Assembly (NCBI GenBank): GCA_019409045.1
Contig: DXVG01000056.1
Location: forward strand, 1 to 8,936
DNA: 8,936 bases
Source: Clostridiales bacterium
GTDB taxonomy: Bacteria; Bacillota; Clostridia; Christensenellales; Aristaeellaceae
Reading direction: 5' to 3'
The notes under the pieces are model-generated. The model ran no database searches and was not told where the DNA came from. It was given only the letters and a program-made list of their open reading frames with translations. How positions within the stretch are numbered: the first letter of the stretch is position 1; every line of letters starts with the position of its first letter. The position numbers and the translations under genes are program-made. Shown piece by piece: positions 1 to 7,211 of this stretch.

Positions 1-935
1 GGGTCGGCAAACAGCCCCACGTCGTGACAGAGCCACACCAGCGTGTCGCCCGAACAGGTGACGTTGCCCTCCAGCGCGTAGTCCGTGCGCCCGGCCACGC
101 TGAAGGCGACCGAGGCGGACAGCCCCTGCCGGGAGATCACGGGGGAGGGCCCCACGTTCATCATCACCGACGAGCCGGTTCCGTAGGTGGCCTTTGCCAT
201 GCCCGGGCGGTGGCAGCCCTGTCCGAACAGCGCCGCATGGCTGTCGCCCAGCACGCCCGTGATGGGTATGCCGCGATAGCGGCCGAAATCGCCGTCCGCG
301 GCGAGTATGGCCGAGGGCATCAGCGCCGCGGGGATGCCGAACAGCCGGAGCATCTCCCCGCTCCACGCGCGCGTGCGCAGATCCATCAGCTGCGTGCGGC
401 TGGCGTTGGTGGTGTCGGTCAGGTGCAGCCCGCCGGTGAGCCTGTAGACCAGGTAGCTGTCGATGGTGCCCAGCCGCAGTTCGCCCGCCTCCGCGCGCGT
501 GCGAAGCTGCGGCTGTTCGGCAAACACAGAGCGCAGCTTGCCCGCGGGGAAGTACGGCGAGAGCGGCAGGCCGGTGACCTCGTGCACGCGCCCGGCGTGG
601 GCCTCCAGCTCGCGGCACGCGGCCTCGCCGCGCACATCCTGCCATACGATGGCCGGGCAGACCGGCTCGCCGGTTGCCGCGTCCCACAATACGGTGGTCT
701 CCCGCTGGTTGGAAATCGCAATGGCGGCCACATCGTCCGCGCCCACGGCGTCGATCAGCTGGTCGATCAGCGCCTTCACGTTCTGCCAGATCTGCTGCGC
801 ATCGTGCTCCACGCGGCCGGGGCCGGGGTAAAACTGGCGGTGCTCCAGCGCGGCGCGCTGCGCGATGAAGCCGCCCTCGTCGATCACAAACGCCTTGCTG
901 GCGGAGGTGGACTGGTCTACGGAGATGATCTTCAT
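1..935 (-). CDS. FGGY-family carbohydrate kinase, glycerol-kinase-like (3' end cut by window edge)
   Basis: This gene makes an ATP-dependent cytoplasmic sugar or polyol kinase. I translated 311 codons by hand and found no stop up to the left edge, about 60% of the usual 500 residues. The N terminus reads MKIISVDQST, the first FGGY phosphate motif. The glycerol-kinase pocket is recognisable: NQRET (R78, E79), VWQ (W99), SPYF (Y128) and GDSHAALFGQ with the catalytic base D231. These line up with R83, E84, W103, Y135 and D245 of E. coli GlpK. The residue after the catalytic Asp is Ser rather than GlpK's Gln, which suggests a substrate other than glycerol. GTGSS at 252-256 is the second phosphate-binding loop. 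The ATG overlaps the TGA of the transketolase gene by 4 bases (ATGA), so it is the last seen gene of the operon. D-apulose kinase, another ketose kinase, or glycerol kinase itself are all possible. The family is certain and the substrate is not. Confidence 0.93.
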   Translation of the reverse strand, partial: MKIISVDQSTSASKAFVIDEGGFIAQRAALEHRQFYPGPGRVEHDAQQIWQNVKALIDQLIDAVGADDVAAIAISNQRETTVLWDAATGEPVCPAIVWQDVRGEAACRELEAHAGRVHEVTGLPLSPYFPAGKLRSVFAEQPQLRTRAEAGELRLGTIDSYLVYRLTGGLHLTDTTNASRTQLMDLRTRAWSGEMLRLFGIPAALMPSAILAADGDFGRYRGIPITGVLGDSHAALFGQGCHRPGMAKATYGTGSSVMMNVGPSPVISRQGLSASVAFSVAGRTDYALEGNVTCSGDTLVWLCHDVGLFAD

Positions 936-1846
936 AGGCCCTTCACCGCCGCGGCGATGCCCTCGGGCGTGAGGCCGTAGTGGGCGAATACCTCCTTGTT
1001 GGTGCCGGAAAAGAGCGTCTCGTCCGGCAGGCCGAGTATGCGCATCTTCACCGGGTGCTTCTGGCAGAGCACCTCCGCCACCGCGCCGCCCAGGCCGCCG
1101 CGCACGCTGTGCTCCTCCACGGTGACCACGCGGCCCGTCTGCGCCGCGGCGAGCACCGCCTCCTCGTCCAGGGGCTTGATGGTGTGCATGTCGATCACGC
1201 GCACGCGCAGGCCCTGCGCCTCCAGAAGCTCCGCGGCCTTCAGGGAGGGGTACACCATCTCGCCGCAGGCGATGATGGCCGCGTCCGCGCCCTCGCGCAC
1301 GGTGATGGCCTTGCCGATCTCGACCTGCACATCGGCGGGATAGATGTCCTCCACGTCGCCGCGGCCGACGCGCACATAGGCGGGTTCGGGCGAGGCGGCC
1401 AGCGCGCGCGTCATCGCGGCGGCGCTGTTGGCGTCCGCGGGCAGGATCACCTGCAACCCCGGCACCGCGCGCATGAAGGCCACGTCCTGCACCGCGTGGT
1501 GCGTGCCGCCCAGCGCGCCGTAGCTCACGCCGCCGGACACGCCCACGACCTTGACGTTCATGTGCGAGTAGGCCACGTCCACCTTCACCTGTTCGGCGGC
1601 GCGCGTGGCGTAGAAGCTGGCGGGGCCGCACACGAAAGGCTTCAGCCCCGAGGCCGCAAGACCGGCGGCGATGCCCACCGCGTCCTGCTCGGCGATGCCG
1701 CACTCGACAAACTGATCGGGAAGCTCGCGGACAAAGTCGTTGAGCGTGACCGAACCGGAGGAATCCGTCGCCAGCGCGAAGATCCTCTTATCCTCGCGCG
1801 CGAGCGTCAAAAGCGTTTGCGTAATGGCCTTTCTTGCCGCCTTCAT
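932..1846 (-). CDS. Split transketolase, C-terminal subunit
   Basis: This is the pyrimidine-binding half plus C-terminal domain of a two-gene, thiamine-diphosphate-dependent transketolase, which moves a two-carbon ketol unit between sugar phosphates. It has 304 residues, the usual size for this half. VECGIAEQD (catalytic Glu at 53) activates the cofactor from the partner subunit. FYATRAAEQ (78-86), GGTHHAVQD (113-121) with MRAVPG, and ILPAD are standard transketolase blocks. VIDMHTIKPLDEE (218-230) and EEHSVRGGLGGAVAE (244-258) mark the C-terminal domain. I chose the ATG at 1846: it overlaps the stop of the N-terminal subunit gene as ATGA and has an AGGGGG site 11 bases upstream. A longer reading to 1924 would only add an unconserved Arg/Gly-rich tail inside the neighbouring gene. 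It must form a heteromer with the product of the gene just upstream. The family could also include 1-deoxyxylulose-phosphate synthase, but that enzyme is a single chain. Confidence 0.95.
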   Translation of the reverse strand: MKAARKAITQTLLTLAREDKRIFALATDSSGSVTLNDFVRELPDQFVECGIAEQDAVGIAAGLAASGLKPFVCGPASFYATRAAEQVKVDVAYSHMNVKVVGVSGGVSYGALGGTHHAVQDVAFMRAVPGLQVILPADANSAAAMTRALAASPEPAYVRVGRGDVEDIYPADVQVEIGKAITVREGADAAIIACGEMVYPSLKAAELLEAQGLRVRVIDMHTIKPLDEEAVLAAAQTGRVVTVEEHSVRGGLGGAVAEVLCQKHPVKMRILGLPDETLFSGTNKEVFAHYGLTPEGIAAAVKGL

Positions 1847-2640
1847 GCCCACTCGACCCCCTTTACGCCCAGCGCCGCATACGCCTCGAGCAGTTGTTCC
1901 TCGTTGGGCACATGGTGGTGCCACTCCGCGCGGTTCTCCGCAAACGGCAGGCCCTTGCCCTTGACGGTGTGCGCAAGCAGCAGGTGCGGCCTGCCCTGCG
2001 GATGTTCGCCGTGATAGTAGTCAAGGAGCGCCTGCATGTCGTTGCCGTCCACTTCGACCACGTCCCAGCCGAAGGCGCGCCACTTGGCCGCCAGGTCGTT
2101 GAGCGCCATGACCTTTTCGGTGGGGCCGCTGATCTGCAGGCCGTTGCGGTCCACCACCGCGAACAGGTTGTCCAGATGGTAGTTCGCCGCGGCCATGGCC
2201 GCCTCCCAGATGCTGCCCTCGGCCTGCTCGCCATCGCCCATGACCACATAGGTGCGCGCGTCCGCGCCCGTGCGCTTTGCCGCCAGCGCCATGCCCACGC
2301 CCACGCTCAGCCCGTGGCCGAGCGCGCCGGTGCAGACCTCCACGCCCGGCACTTTGTTGTACGGATGCCCGATCAGGGGGCTGCCCGCCTGAGAGAACGT
2401 GCGCAGATCCGCCTTGGGAAAGTAGCCAAGGTCGGCCAGGATCGCCCAGTAGCCTTCCACGGAGTGCCCCTTGCTGAGCAGGAAGTGGTCCTGCGGCCGC
2501 TTGACTTCATAAAACAGGCAGGTGAGCACGTCCAGGCAGCTCATCGCGCCGCCGGTGTGCCCCGTGCGCGCGCGCGTGATCATGGTGACCGCGTCGGCGC
2601 GCCGCGCGTTGGCAATGCGCGCAAGTTCCACCGCATTCAT
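1843..2640 (-). CDS. Split transketolase, N-terminal subunit (thiamine diphosphate-binding)
   Basis: This is the cofactor-binding half of the two-gene transketolase, 265 residues long and full length for the class. The thiamine diphosphate/Mg motif runs from GDGEQAEGS (136-144) to the Asn in VVDRNGLQISG (N166), about 30 residues on as expected. TGHTGG (H28), LSKGHS (55-60), GALGHGLSVGVGMA (105-118) and HTVKGKG (224-230) are the other family blocks. The ATG at 2640 follows an excellent AAGGAGG site seven bases upstream, which begins inside the stop codon of the permease gene (12-base gap). The C-terminal partner starts in the last codon of this gene. Its place inside a sugar ABC-transporter operon with a kinase says it serves one dedicated sugar pathway rather than the general pentose phosphate pathway. 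Apulose-4-phosphate transketolase (AptA/AptB type) is the best-known split enzyme with such neighbours. An ordinary duplicate transketolase for xylulose 5-phosphate is the alternative. Confidence 0.95.
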   Translation of the reverse strand: MNAVELARIANARRADAVTMITRARTGHTGGAMSCLDVLTCLFYEVKRPQDHFLLSKGHSVEGYWAILADLGYFPKADLRTFSQAGSPLIGHPYNKVPGVEVCTGALGHGLSVGVGMALAAKRTGADARTYVVMGDGEQAEGSIWEAAMAAANYHLDNLFAVVDRNGLQISGPTEKVMALNDLAAKWRAFGWDVVEVDGNDMQALLDYYHGEHPQGRPHLLLAHTVKGKGLPFAENRAEWHHHVPNEEQLLEAYAALGVKGVEWA

Positions 2641-2652
2641 GCCGATCCCTCC

Positions 2653-3705
2653 TTACTGGTTGCGCAGCTGCAGCGCGATCTTCTTTTGCAGGTTCGCCTG
2701 CATCAGGTCGATGATGACGGCCACCACGATCACCACGCCGCGGATGACCTGCTGCCAGAACGAGGACACGCCCATCATGGTCATGCCGTCGTTGAGCACG
2801 TTGATCACCAGCGCGCCGATGATGGTGCCGCCGATGGTGCCGATGCCGCCGGACATGGAGGTGCCGCCCAGCACCACCGAGGCGATGGCGTTCATCTCCC
2901 AGCTCTCGCCCGCGGCGGGGTGCGCCGCGCGAAGCTGCGATGTGTTGATCATCGAGCAGATGGCGGCCATCAGCGCCGAGAACATGTACACAAACAGCTT
3001 GATCCGCTTTGTCTTGATGCCCGAGAGCGTGGCCGCGCGCTCATTGCCGCCCACGGCGTAGATCTGGTTGCCCAGGGAGGTGTACTTGAGGATGAACAGC
3101 GCCACCAGCGCCAGCACGATAAAGATGATGATGGCGTAGGGTATCTGCAGCCCGAACAGAGAGATCGAGCCCGAGCCGATCGTGGGGAAGCCGAGGTTGC
3201 CCAGCTCCTCGCTGCCGATGAGGTTGGGGAAGGTGGCGCCGCCGTTTCGCAGCATGGCAAAGCCGCGGCAGACGTACATGGTGCCCAGCGTGGCGATGAA
3301 CGCCGGAACGTTCAGATACGCGATCAGCGCGCCGGAGACCAGGCCGATCAGCACCGCAATGACCGCCGCAATCAGCAGGATCATGGGCACATTGGGGTAG
3401 AACGTGCCGTCCACAAAGGGCAGGCGGATGCCCTCGTTGAGCATGCCGCCAATGAGCATGCCCACAAGGCCCACCACCGAGCCCACGCTCAGGTCGATGC
3501 CGCCGGTGATGATCACAAGCGTCATGCCCAGCGCCAGAAGGCCGTACAGGGACGTGTGCCGAAGCACCAGCACAATGGATTCGGACGAGGTGAAGTTCGG
3601 CGCGCGCAGCGCAAAGAAGATCACCAGTATGATCAGGGCGATGAACGTGCGGCCCTTGAGCAGGATCATGCCCAGCGAATTGCTCTTTACGTTTTTGCCG
3701 GTCAT
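2653..3705 (-). CDS. Ribose-type (RbsC family) ABC transporter permease
   Basis: This is the membrane channel of the sugar importer, 350 residues long and normal for RbsC/XylH/AraH permeases. Hydrophobic segments fill most of the chain (for example 20-35, 53-68, 74-90, 108-130, 196-214, 237-253, 275-305 and 320-340). Hallmarks are GMTLVIITGGIDLSVGS (60-76) and LNVPAFIATLGTMYVCRG (132-149). The cytoplasmic block VGGNERAATLSGI contacts the ATPase, and SVVLGGTSMSGGIGTIGG lies in the late core. A homodimer would pair with the double ATPase encoded just upstream. The ATG overlaps the ATPase stop codon as ATGA and has a GGGAGGAG site seven bases upstream. The first ~18 residues are polar and probably cytoplasmic. 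The sequence does not tell which sugar passes through; the binding protein decides that. Confidence 0.96.
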   Translation of the reverse strand: MTGKNVKSNSLGMILLKGRTFIALIILVIFFALRAPNFTSSESIVLVLRHTSLYGLLALGMTLVIITGGIDLSVGSVVGLVGMLIGGMLNEGIRLPFVDGTFYPNVPMILLIAAVIAVLIGLVSGALIAYLNVPAFIATLGTMYVCRGFAMLRNGGATFPNLIGSEELGNLGFPTIGSGSISLFGLQIPYAIIIFIVLALVALFILKYTSLGNQIYAVGGNERAATLSGIKTKRIKLFVYMFSALMAAICSMINTSQLRAAHPAAGESWEMNAIASVVLGGTSMSGGIGTIGGTIIGALVINVLNDGMTMMGVSSFWQQVIRGVVIVVAVIIDLMQANLQKKIALQLRNQ

Positions 3706-5243
3706 TGACGGTCTCCTCCCTTGTCTTTGGACTTGCCGGTGTGCAGATTCGCGGCGGAGGCCCTGACCAGCGCGTCCTCGCGAATCTCATCGCCGGAGTA
3801 ATCGGCGGTGATTTTGCCGTTGGACATGACCAGCACGCGATCGCACACGGACATGATCTCCTTGAGCTCGCTGCCGATGAACAACACGCCCATTCCCTGC
3901 GAGGCAAAGCCGCGCATGAGGTTGAATATATCCGTCTTGGCGCCCACGTCGATGCCGCGGGAGGGCTCGTCCATGATAAACACCTTGGCGTGGGCCATGA
4001 CGCACTTGCCGATGACCACCTTCTGCTGGTTGCCGCCCGAGAGCGCGGTGACCAGGTGGTTTACGTCGGCGACCTTGACCTGCAAGTCCCGCACGGTCTT
4101 GTCCACCTCGCGGCGGGATTCGCGGTTGCGCATCACGCCGTGGCTGGAGAGCCGCCGAAGGCTGGTCAGGCGCATGTTGTTGAAGATGGACATGGTCTGC
4201 ACCAGGCCGTCCTTTTGCCGGTCCTCGGGCACGAGCACCATGCCGCGCGCGATCTGCTCGGAGACCACGGGCCGCGTGATGCGCTTGCCGTCGAGCACGA
4301 TCTCGCCGGACGCCTCCGGGTGCAGCCCCATCAGCGACTCGACCAGCTCCGTGCGCCCCGCGCCCATCAGGCCGTAGATGCCCAGCACCTCGCCCGCGTG
4401 CAGCGTGAAGGACACATGATCGACCGTGTACCCCCCGCCTAGGCGCGGCAGCTTGTAGTCCCGAACCTCCAGAACGGGCGTGCGCTCGCCCGCGTAGGGC
4501 AGCTTTTCGATGACGAGCTGCGTGTGGCCGACCATGCGCTCGATGATCCAGTTGACGTCGATGTCCCTGACCATGGCCGAGTCGATGCGCCTGCCGTCGC
4601 GCAGCACCGTCACCTTGTCGCACACGCGCATGATCTCCTCGAGCCTGTGCGATATGTAGATGATGGCCACGCCCTGCGCCTTCAGATCGGCAATGAGGTG
4701 AAACAGCACCTCCACCTCCGCGTTGGACAGGGAGGAGGTGGGCTCGTCCATGATCAGCACGCGCAGCTTCTGCTTGAGCATGGTCTTGCCGATCTCGATG
4801 ATCTGCTGCTGACCCACGCGCAGGTTCATCATCTTCTCGTTGGGGTCTACCTCCATCTGAAGCCGGGAGAGCACCTCGCGCACGCGGCGGCGCTGCGCCG
4901 CGCGGTCGATCACGCCAAAGCGCGTGATCTCGTTGCCGGCGAACATGTTGTCCGCCACGCGCATCTCCCGGAACATGTTCAGTTCCTGATGGATGATGCC
5001 GATGCCGGCGGCGGCCGCGGCGCGCGTGTTGTGGAAGCGCACCTCCTTGCCGTCCAGATAGAGCTTGCCGGAGGAGGGCTGCTCGATGCCGGCCAGTATC
5101 TTCATCAGCGTGGACTTGCCCGCGCCGTTTTCGCCGATGAGCGCGTGTACCTCGCCCGGCACCACGGCAAAGTCCACCTCCTTGAGCGCGACCGTTCCGG
5201 GATAGACCTTGGTCACGCCGCGGGCTTCCAGGATCGGGGCCAT
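3702..5243 (-). CDS. Ribose-type (RbsA family) ABC transporter ATPase with two ATP-binding domains
   Basis: This ATPase powers the sugar importer. It has 513 residues and two ABC domains, as in RbsA/XylG/MglA. In domain 1, Walker A is GENGAGKST (37-45), the signature LRVGQQQ (141-147) replaces the more usual LS(V/I)xQQQ, Walker B is VLIMDEPTS (162-170), and the H-loop is ISHR (197-200). In domain 2, Walker A is degenerate (GLMGAGRTE, 291-299), the signature is LSGGNQQK (401-408), Walker B is FIMDEPSRG (422-430), and the H-loop His is replaced (GSELKE). This asymmetry is normal for the family. I prefer the ATG at 5243, which follows AGGTGA by five bases and gives the standard opening MAPILEARGVTK. 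A GTG at 5252 would add three residues and overlap the DUF2291 gene by eight bases. The gene lies one base after that stop codon and overlaps the permease start. Confidence 0.96.
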   Translation of the reverse strand: MAPILEARGVTKVYPGTVALKEVDFAVVPGEVHALIGENGAGKSTLMKILAGIEQPSSGKLYLDGKEVRFHNTRAAAAAGIGIIHQELNMFREMRVADNMFAGNEITRFGVIDRAAQRRRVREVLSRLQMEVDPNEKMMNLRVGQQQIIEIGKTMLKQKLRVLIMDEPTSSLSNAEVEVLFHLIADLKAQGVAIIYISHRLEEIMRVCDKVTVLRDGRRIDSAMVRDIDVNWIIERMVGHTQLVIEKLPYAGERTPVLEVRDYKLPRLGGGYTVDHVSFTLHAGEVLGIYGLMGAGRTELVESLMGLHPEASGEIVLDGKRITRPVVSEQIARGMVLVPEDRQKDGLVQTMSIFNNMRLTSLRRLSSHGVMRNRESRREVDKTVRDLQVKVADVNHLVTALSGGNQQKVVIGKCVMAHAKVFIMDEPSRGIDVGAKTDIFNLMRGFASQGMGVLFIGSELKEIMSVCDRVLVMSNGKITADYSGDEIREDALVRASAANLHTGKSKDKGGDRQ

Positions 5244-5244
5244 G

Positions 5245-5937
5245 CTATTCACCTGCCTTCAGCTCGACCGGCACGATCAGGAAATCATCCGGCTCGGCAA
5301 ACTCTGTGATGGCCACGCAGCCGAGGAAGGTGACCTCCTGCCCCGCGAGCGAGGCCGCGTCCAGCCCGGAGATCACGGTCTCCTGCACGCGGGCGTTGAA
5401 GGCCTTGGTCAGGTCTGCAAACTCCACCTGATTGGCAAAGTCATCCAGCTTCAAAAAGCCCACCGCGTCGCGCAGCGCATTGGTGCGGATGACGCTGGAT
5501 ACCTGTATCTTCGCGTCGGCCACGCCGTCGTAGGGCTGAATATCAATGACCAGGCGCGTGCGGCTGGCCCTGTCGGCCTCCTCCACCTCGAGCACCGTGA
5601 CGGTTCCCTGCAGGCAGAAGTTGTAGGCGCTGGTCTCGTTTTCACGCTTGGCGAACTGCTCGCCCGCGGAGGCGAGGTCCTCCCGGATCAGGGGCAGCAG
5701 CTCGGAGATGTCCTGTGCATTTTCGCGTATGGTGGGCACCATCAGGCTATCCCAGTTGTCCGCGCAGTACTGCTCGGCCACGGAAAGCTCCTCTACGACG
5801 ACTTCCGCGCCGGTCTCGTCGATGATGGTCTGCTGAACCGGGTCGGGGACATAGGTCACGCGACAGGTGCAGGCGATCAGCACCAGCACGACCACGATGA
5901 CCGCGAATGCGGGCAGATGTTCTTTCAATTTGCGCAT
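5245..5937 (-). CDS. DUF2291 family periplasmic/extracellular lipoprotein
   Basis: This 230-residue protein matches the DUF2291 (PF10054) family, predicted lipoproteins that are repeatedly encoded beside Rbs-type sugar transporters and have no proven function. The N terminus is a short basic start, a hydrophobic stretch (10-22) and a lipobox LIAC, so C23 should be lipidated and anchored outside the membrane; C25 follows closely. Family-like blocks are WDSLMVPTIRENAQDISELL, YNFCLQGTVTVLEVEE (105-120), VSSVIRTNALRDAVGFLKLDDFANQVEFADL, and FLGCVAITE near the end. I chose the ATG at 5937, preceded by AAGGGA, because the longer reading to 6009 runs back through two hairpins and adds residues ahead of a clear signal peptide. 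It lies between the binding protein and the ATPase, so it probably helps assemble or tether the transporter. That role is inference. Confidence 0.9.
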   Translation of the reverse strand: MRKLKEHLPAFAVIVVVLVLIACTCRVTYVPDPVQQTIIDETGAEVVVEELSVAEQYCADNWDSLMVPTIRENAQDISELLPLIREDLASAGEQFAKRENETSAYNFCLQGTVTVLEVEEADRASRTRLVIDIQPYDGVADAKIQVSSVIRTNALRDAVGFLKLDDFANQVEFADLTKAFNARVQETVISGLDAASLAGQEVTFLGCVAITEFAEPDDFLIVPVELKAGE

Positions 5938-5966
5938 ATCGTTCCATCCCTTCGTGTCGGCGGGCG

Positions 5967-6022
5967 GGCAGTCAAGGGGACTGCCGCGGATATGCAAAGA
6001 GAGGGACAAGCCCTCTCTTTGC
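5967..6022 (-). other. Two tandem hairpins after the binding-protein gene (RNA stabiliser or attenuator)
   Basis: A perfect 12-base-pair hairpin (arms 5994-6005 and 6011-6022, loop of 5) begins 15 bases after the binding-protein stop. A second 6-base-pair hairpin follows (arms 5967-5972 and 5980-5985, loop of 7). Neither is followed by a run of U on the transcribed strand, so they are not ordinary terminators. Such structures after a binding-protein gene usually protect the upstream message or slow downstream expression, giving more binding protein than transporter. The pairing is seen; the role is inferred. Confidence 0.75.
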
Positions 6023-6037
6023 GCGCTGAAAACGGGC

Positions 6038-6985
6038 TTATTCCGCGAGCGCGAAGTTGTCCAGCTTTTCGGCGTTGTCGATGTTGATCAGCACGCAATC
6101 CATCAGCTGCTTCTCCTCCTCGACCATGGGCTCGCCGTTCTGGATGTAGTAGTCCGCCTGAATGACGGCCTGCTCGGAGATGTAGGCGATGGGCTGCAGG
6201 CCCGTGGCCTTGATCTCGCCGCGCAGGATGGAATCGCGCACGTCGTTGGAGCCGTCGAAGCCGACGACGATCACGTCGGTCATGCCGGCGTTGAGGCAGG
6301 CCTCGATGACGCCCATGGCCATGGTGTCATTGCCGCAGATGACGCCCTTGATGTTCTCCGCGCCCTGCGCCTGGATGATGGTCTCCATCACGGTGTAGGC
6401 CTCGGTCTGCTCCCAGTTGGCGGTCTGCTGATCGAGCATGACCATGTCCGGATACTGGTCGATGATGCCGTGGAAGCCCTCGGAGCGCACGCTGGCGTTG
6501 GTGTCGGACTCCTTGCCCAGCAGCTCGACGTAGCCGCCTTCCTCATCCATCAGCTCCACGAAGTACTCGGCCACCAGGCTCGCGCCCTGATAGTTGTTGG
6601 AAACCATCTGCGCAATGGCGTCGCCGGTGGAGTTGATCTCGCGGTCCACCAGGAAGGTGGGGATGCCCGCTTCCTTGGCCTGCTGCACCGGGGCGATGGT
6701 GGCGTCCGCGCCCGCGTTGTCGCAGATGATGGCCTTCGCGCCCAGCTGGATGGCCGTCTCAAAGGCCTCCTGCTGCTTGGTCACGTCGTCGTCGTGCTGA
6801 ATGACCTGAGAGTCATAGCCGAGCTCCGCGGCCTTGGCGGAGGCGGCGTCCGCGACCGTCTTAAAATAGGGATTGGCGTGGCTGGGCGTGATGATGACGA
6901 TCAGGCCCTTGCCCTCCTCCGCGATGCCGGCTGCGAGGCCCAGGAGCATCAGCATTGCCAGAACCAGTGCTACGACTTTTTTCAT
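6038..6985 (-). CDS. Ribose-type sugar ABC transporter substrate-binding protein
   Basis: This is the extracytoplasmic sugar receptor, the first gene of the operon, 315 residues long. It is a type I periplasmic-binding-protein fold (Peripla_BP_4, RbsB cluster). Residues 1-22 form a signal peptide (basic MKK, leucine-rich core, LAAGIAEE) with no lipobox Cys. The RbsB-like pocket residues can be matched: N38 with Y40-F41 (HANPYF), D114-R115 (VDRE), R167 (SVRSEGF), W191, N219 (CGNDTMAMG), D244 (VGFDGSND) and Q264 (LQPIAY). That set is typical of pentose and small-sugar binders. The ATG at 6985 has AAGGAGG upstream at a spacing of nine. The longer open frame to 7066 would start inside the promoter, so it is not real. 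The pocket suggests a pyranose or furanose pentose-like ligand; the exact sugar cannot be read. Confidence 0.95.
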   Translation of the reverse strand: MKKVVALVLAMLMLLGLAAGIAEEGKGLIVIITPSHANPYFKTVADAASAKAAELGYDSQVIQHDDDVTKQQEAFETAIQLGAKAIICDNAGADATIAPVQQAKEAGIPTFLVDREINSTGDAIAQMVSNNYQGASLVAEYFVELMDEEGGYVELLGKESDTNASVRSEGFHGIIDQYPDMVMLDQQTANWEQTEAYTVMETIIQAQGAENIKGVICGNDTMAMGVIEACLNAGMTDVIVVGFDGSNDVRDSILRGEIKATGLQPIAYISEQAVIQADYYIQNGEPMVEEEKQLMDCVLINIDNAEKLDNFALAE

Positions 6986-7037
6986 GGGGGTCTTCCTCCT
7001 TCGCTTTTGCGGAACCTCTCGTTCCGCTTCTGCATGC

Positions 7038-7066
7038 ACTATACCACAACAGGTAAACAAAGTCAA
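7038..7066 (-). promoter_or_regulatory. Promoter of the sugar operon
   Basis: On the minus strand a -35 box TTGACT (7061-7066) and a -10 box TATAGT (7038-7043) are separated by exactly 17 bases. Transcription should start near 7031, giving a leader of about 46 bases before the binding-protein ATG. The upstream stretch (about 7067-7110) is AT-rich and could act as an UP element. A GGTAAACAA box fills the middle of the spacer, so a bound regulator would block RNA polymerase. Confidence 0.85.
7051..7061 (+). promoter_or_regulatory. Putative regulator box in the operon promoter spacer
   Basis: AGGTAAACAAA lies between the -35 and -10 boxes of the operon promoter. The identical 11-mer occurs again at 7223-7233, just before the regulator gene. 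The repeat and its position support an operator for the adjacent LacI-type protein; binding itself is inferred. Confidence 0.65.
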
Positions 7067-7133
7067 TACTATTAACGAAATAATTATCAGAAAAAGTGTA
7101 CTAAATCGTCATTTCCCACGGAAAATTTGATTA

Positions 7134-7142
7134 ATGTTTACC
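7134..7142 (-). promoter_or_regulatory. Putative regulator box, inverted copy, midway between the promoters
   Basis: The minus strand reads GGTAAACAT, eight of nine bases matching the GGTAAACAA box, in the opposite orientation to the others. It lies about halfway between the two promoters and could be an auxiliary site or chance in an AT-rich stretch. Confidence 0.4.
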
Positions 7143-7182
7143 GATTCCGCGAAAAAAGCGCCGAAAATCGCTGTAGAACCGG

Positions 7183-7211
7183 TTTACAAGCGCCCCGGGA
7201 TGTGCTATAAT
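7183..7211 (+). promoter_or_regulatory. Promoter of the LacI-family regulator
   Basis: A -35 box TTTACA (7183-7188) and a perfect -10 box TATAAT (7206-7211) are 17 bases apart. A TGC extension precedes the -10. Transcription should start near 7218, giving a leader of about 35 bases. The -35 box itself lies in a GTTTAC half-site, and a regulator box begins one base after the -10, so autoregulation is likely. Confidence 0.9.

Noticed and set aside
1847..1924. N-terminal extension of the transketolase C-terminal subunit.
   Set aside because: It overlaps the coding end of the N-terminal subunit, is not family-like, and the ATG at 1846 has a ribosome binding site and an ATGA overlap.
1834..3708. 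A 624-codon open frame on the plus strand, antisense to the transketolase and permease genes (and similar long frames at 24-980 and 980-2014).
   Set aside because: They are mirror frames of GC-rich genes: His/Arg/Ala/Gly-rich, without domains or ribosome binding sites, and the minus-strand genes under them are clear family members.
5938..6009. Longer DUF2291 start at 6009.
   Set aside because: The extension is read through the two hairpins and places 24 residues in front of a good lipoprotein signal peptide.
5994..6022. The 12-base-pair hairpin as an intrinsic terminator.
   Set aside because: No U run follows on the transcribed strand, and the downstream genes have no visible promoter of their own and clearly belong to the same operon.
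6986..7066. N-terminal extension of the binding protein to 7066.
   Set aside because: It would begin inside the promoter, upstream of the expected transcription start, and put 27 residues before a complete signal peptide.
7062..7180. A catabolite-control (cre-like) site or riboswitch in the divergent region.
   Set aside because: I found only short imperfect inverted repeats (for example TTTCC/GGAAA at 7112-7124) and no good match to a cre consensus; the operon leader of about 46 bases is too short for a known riboswitch.
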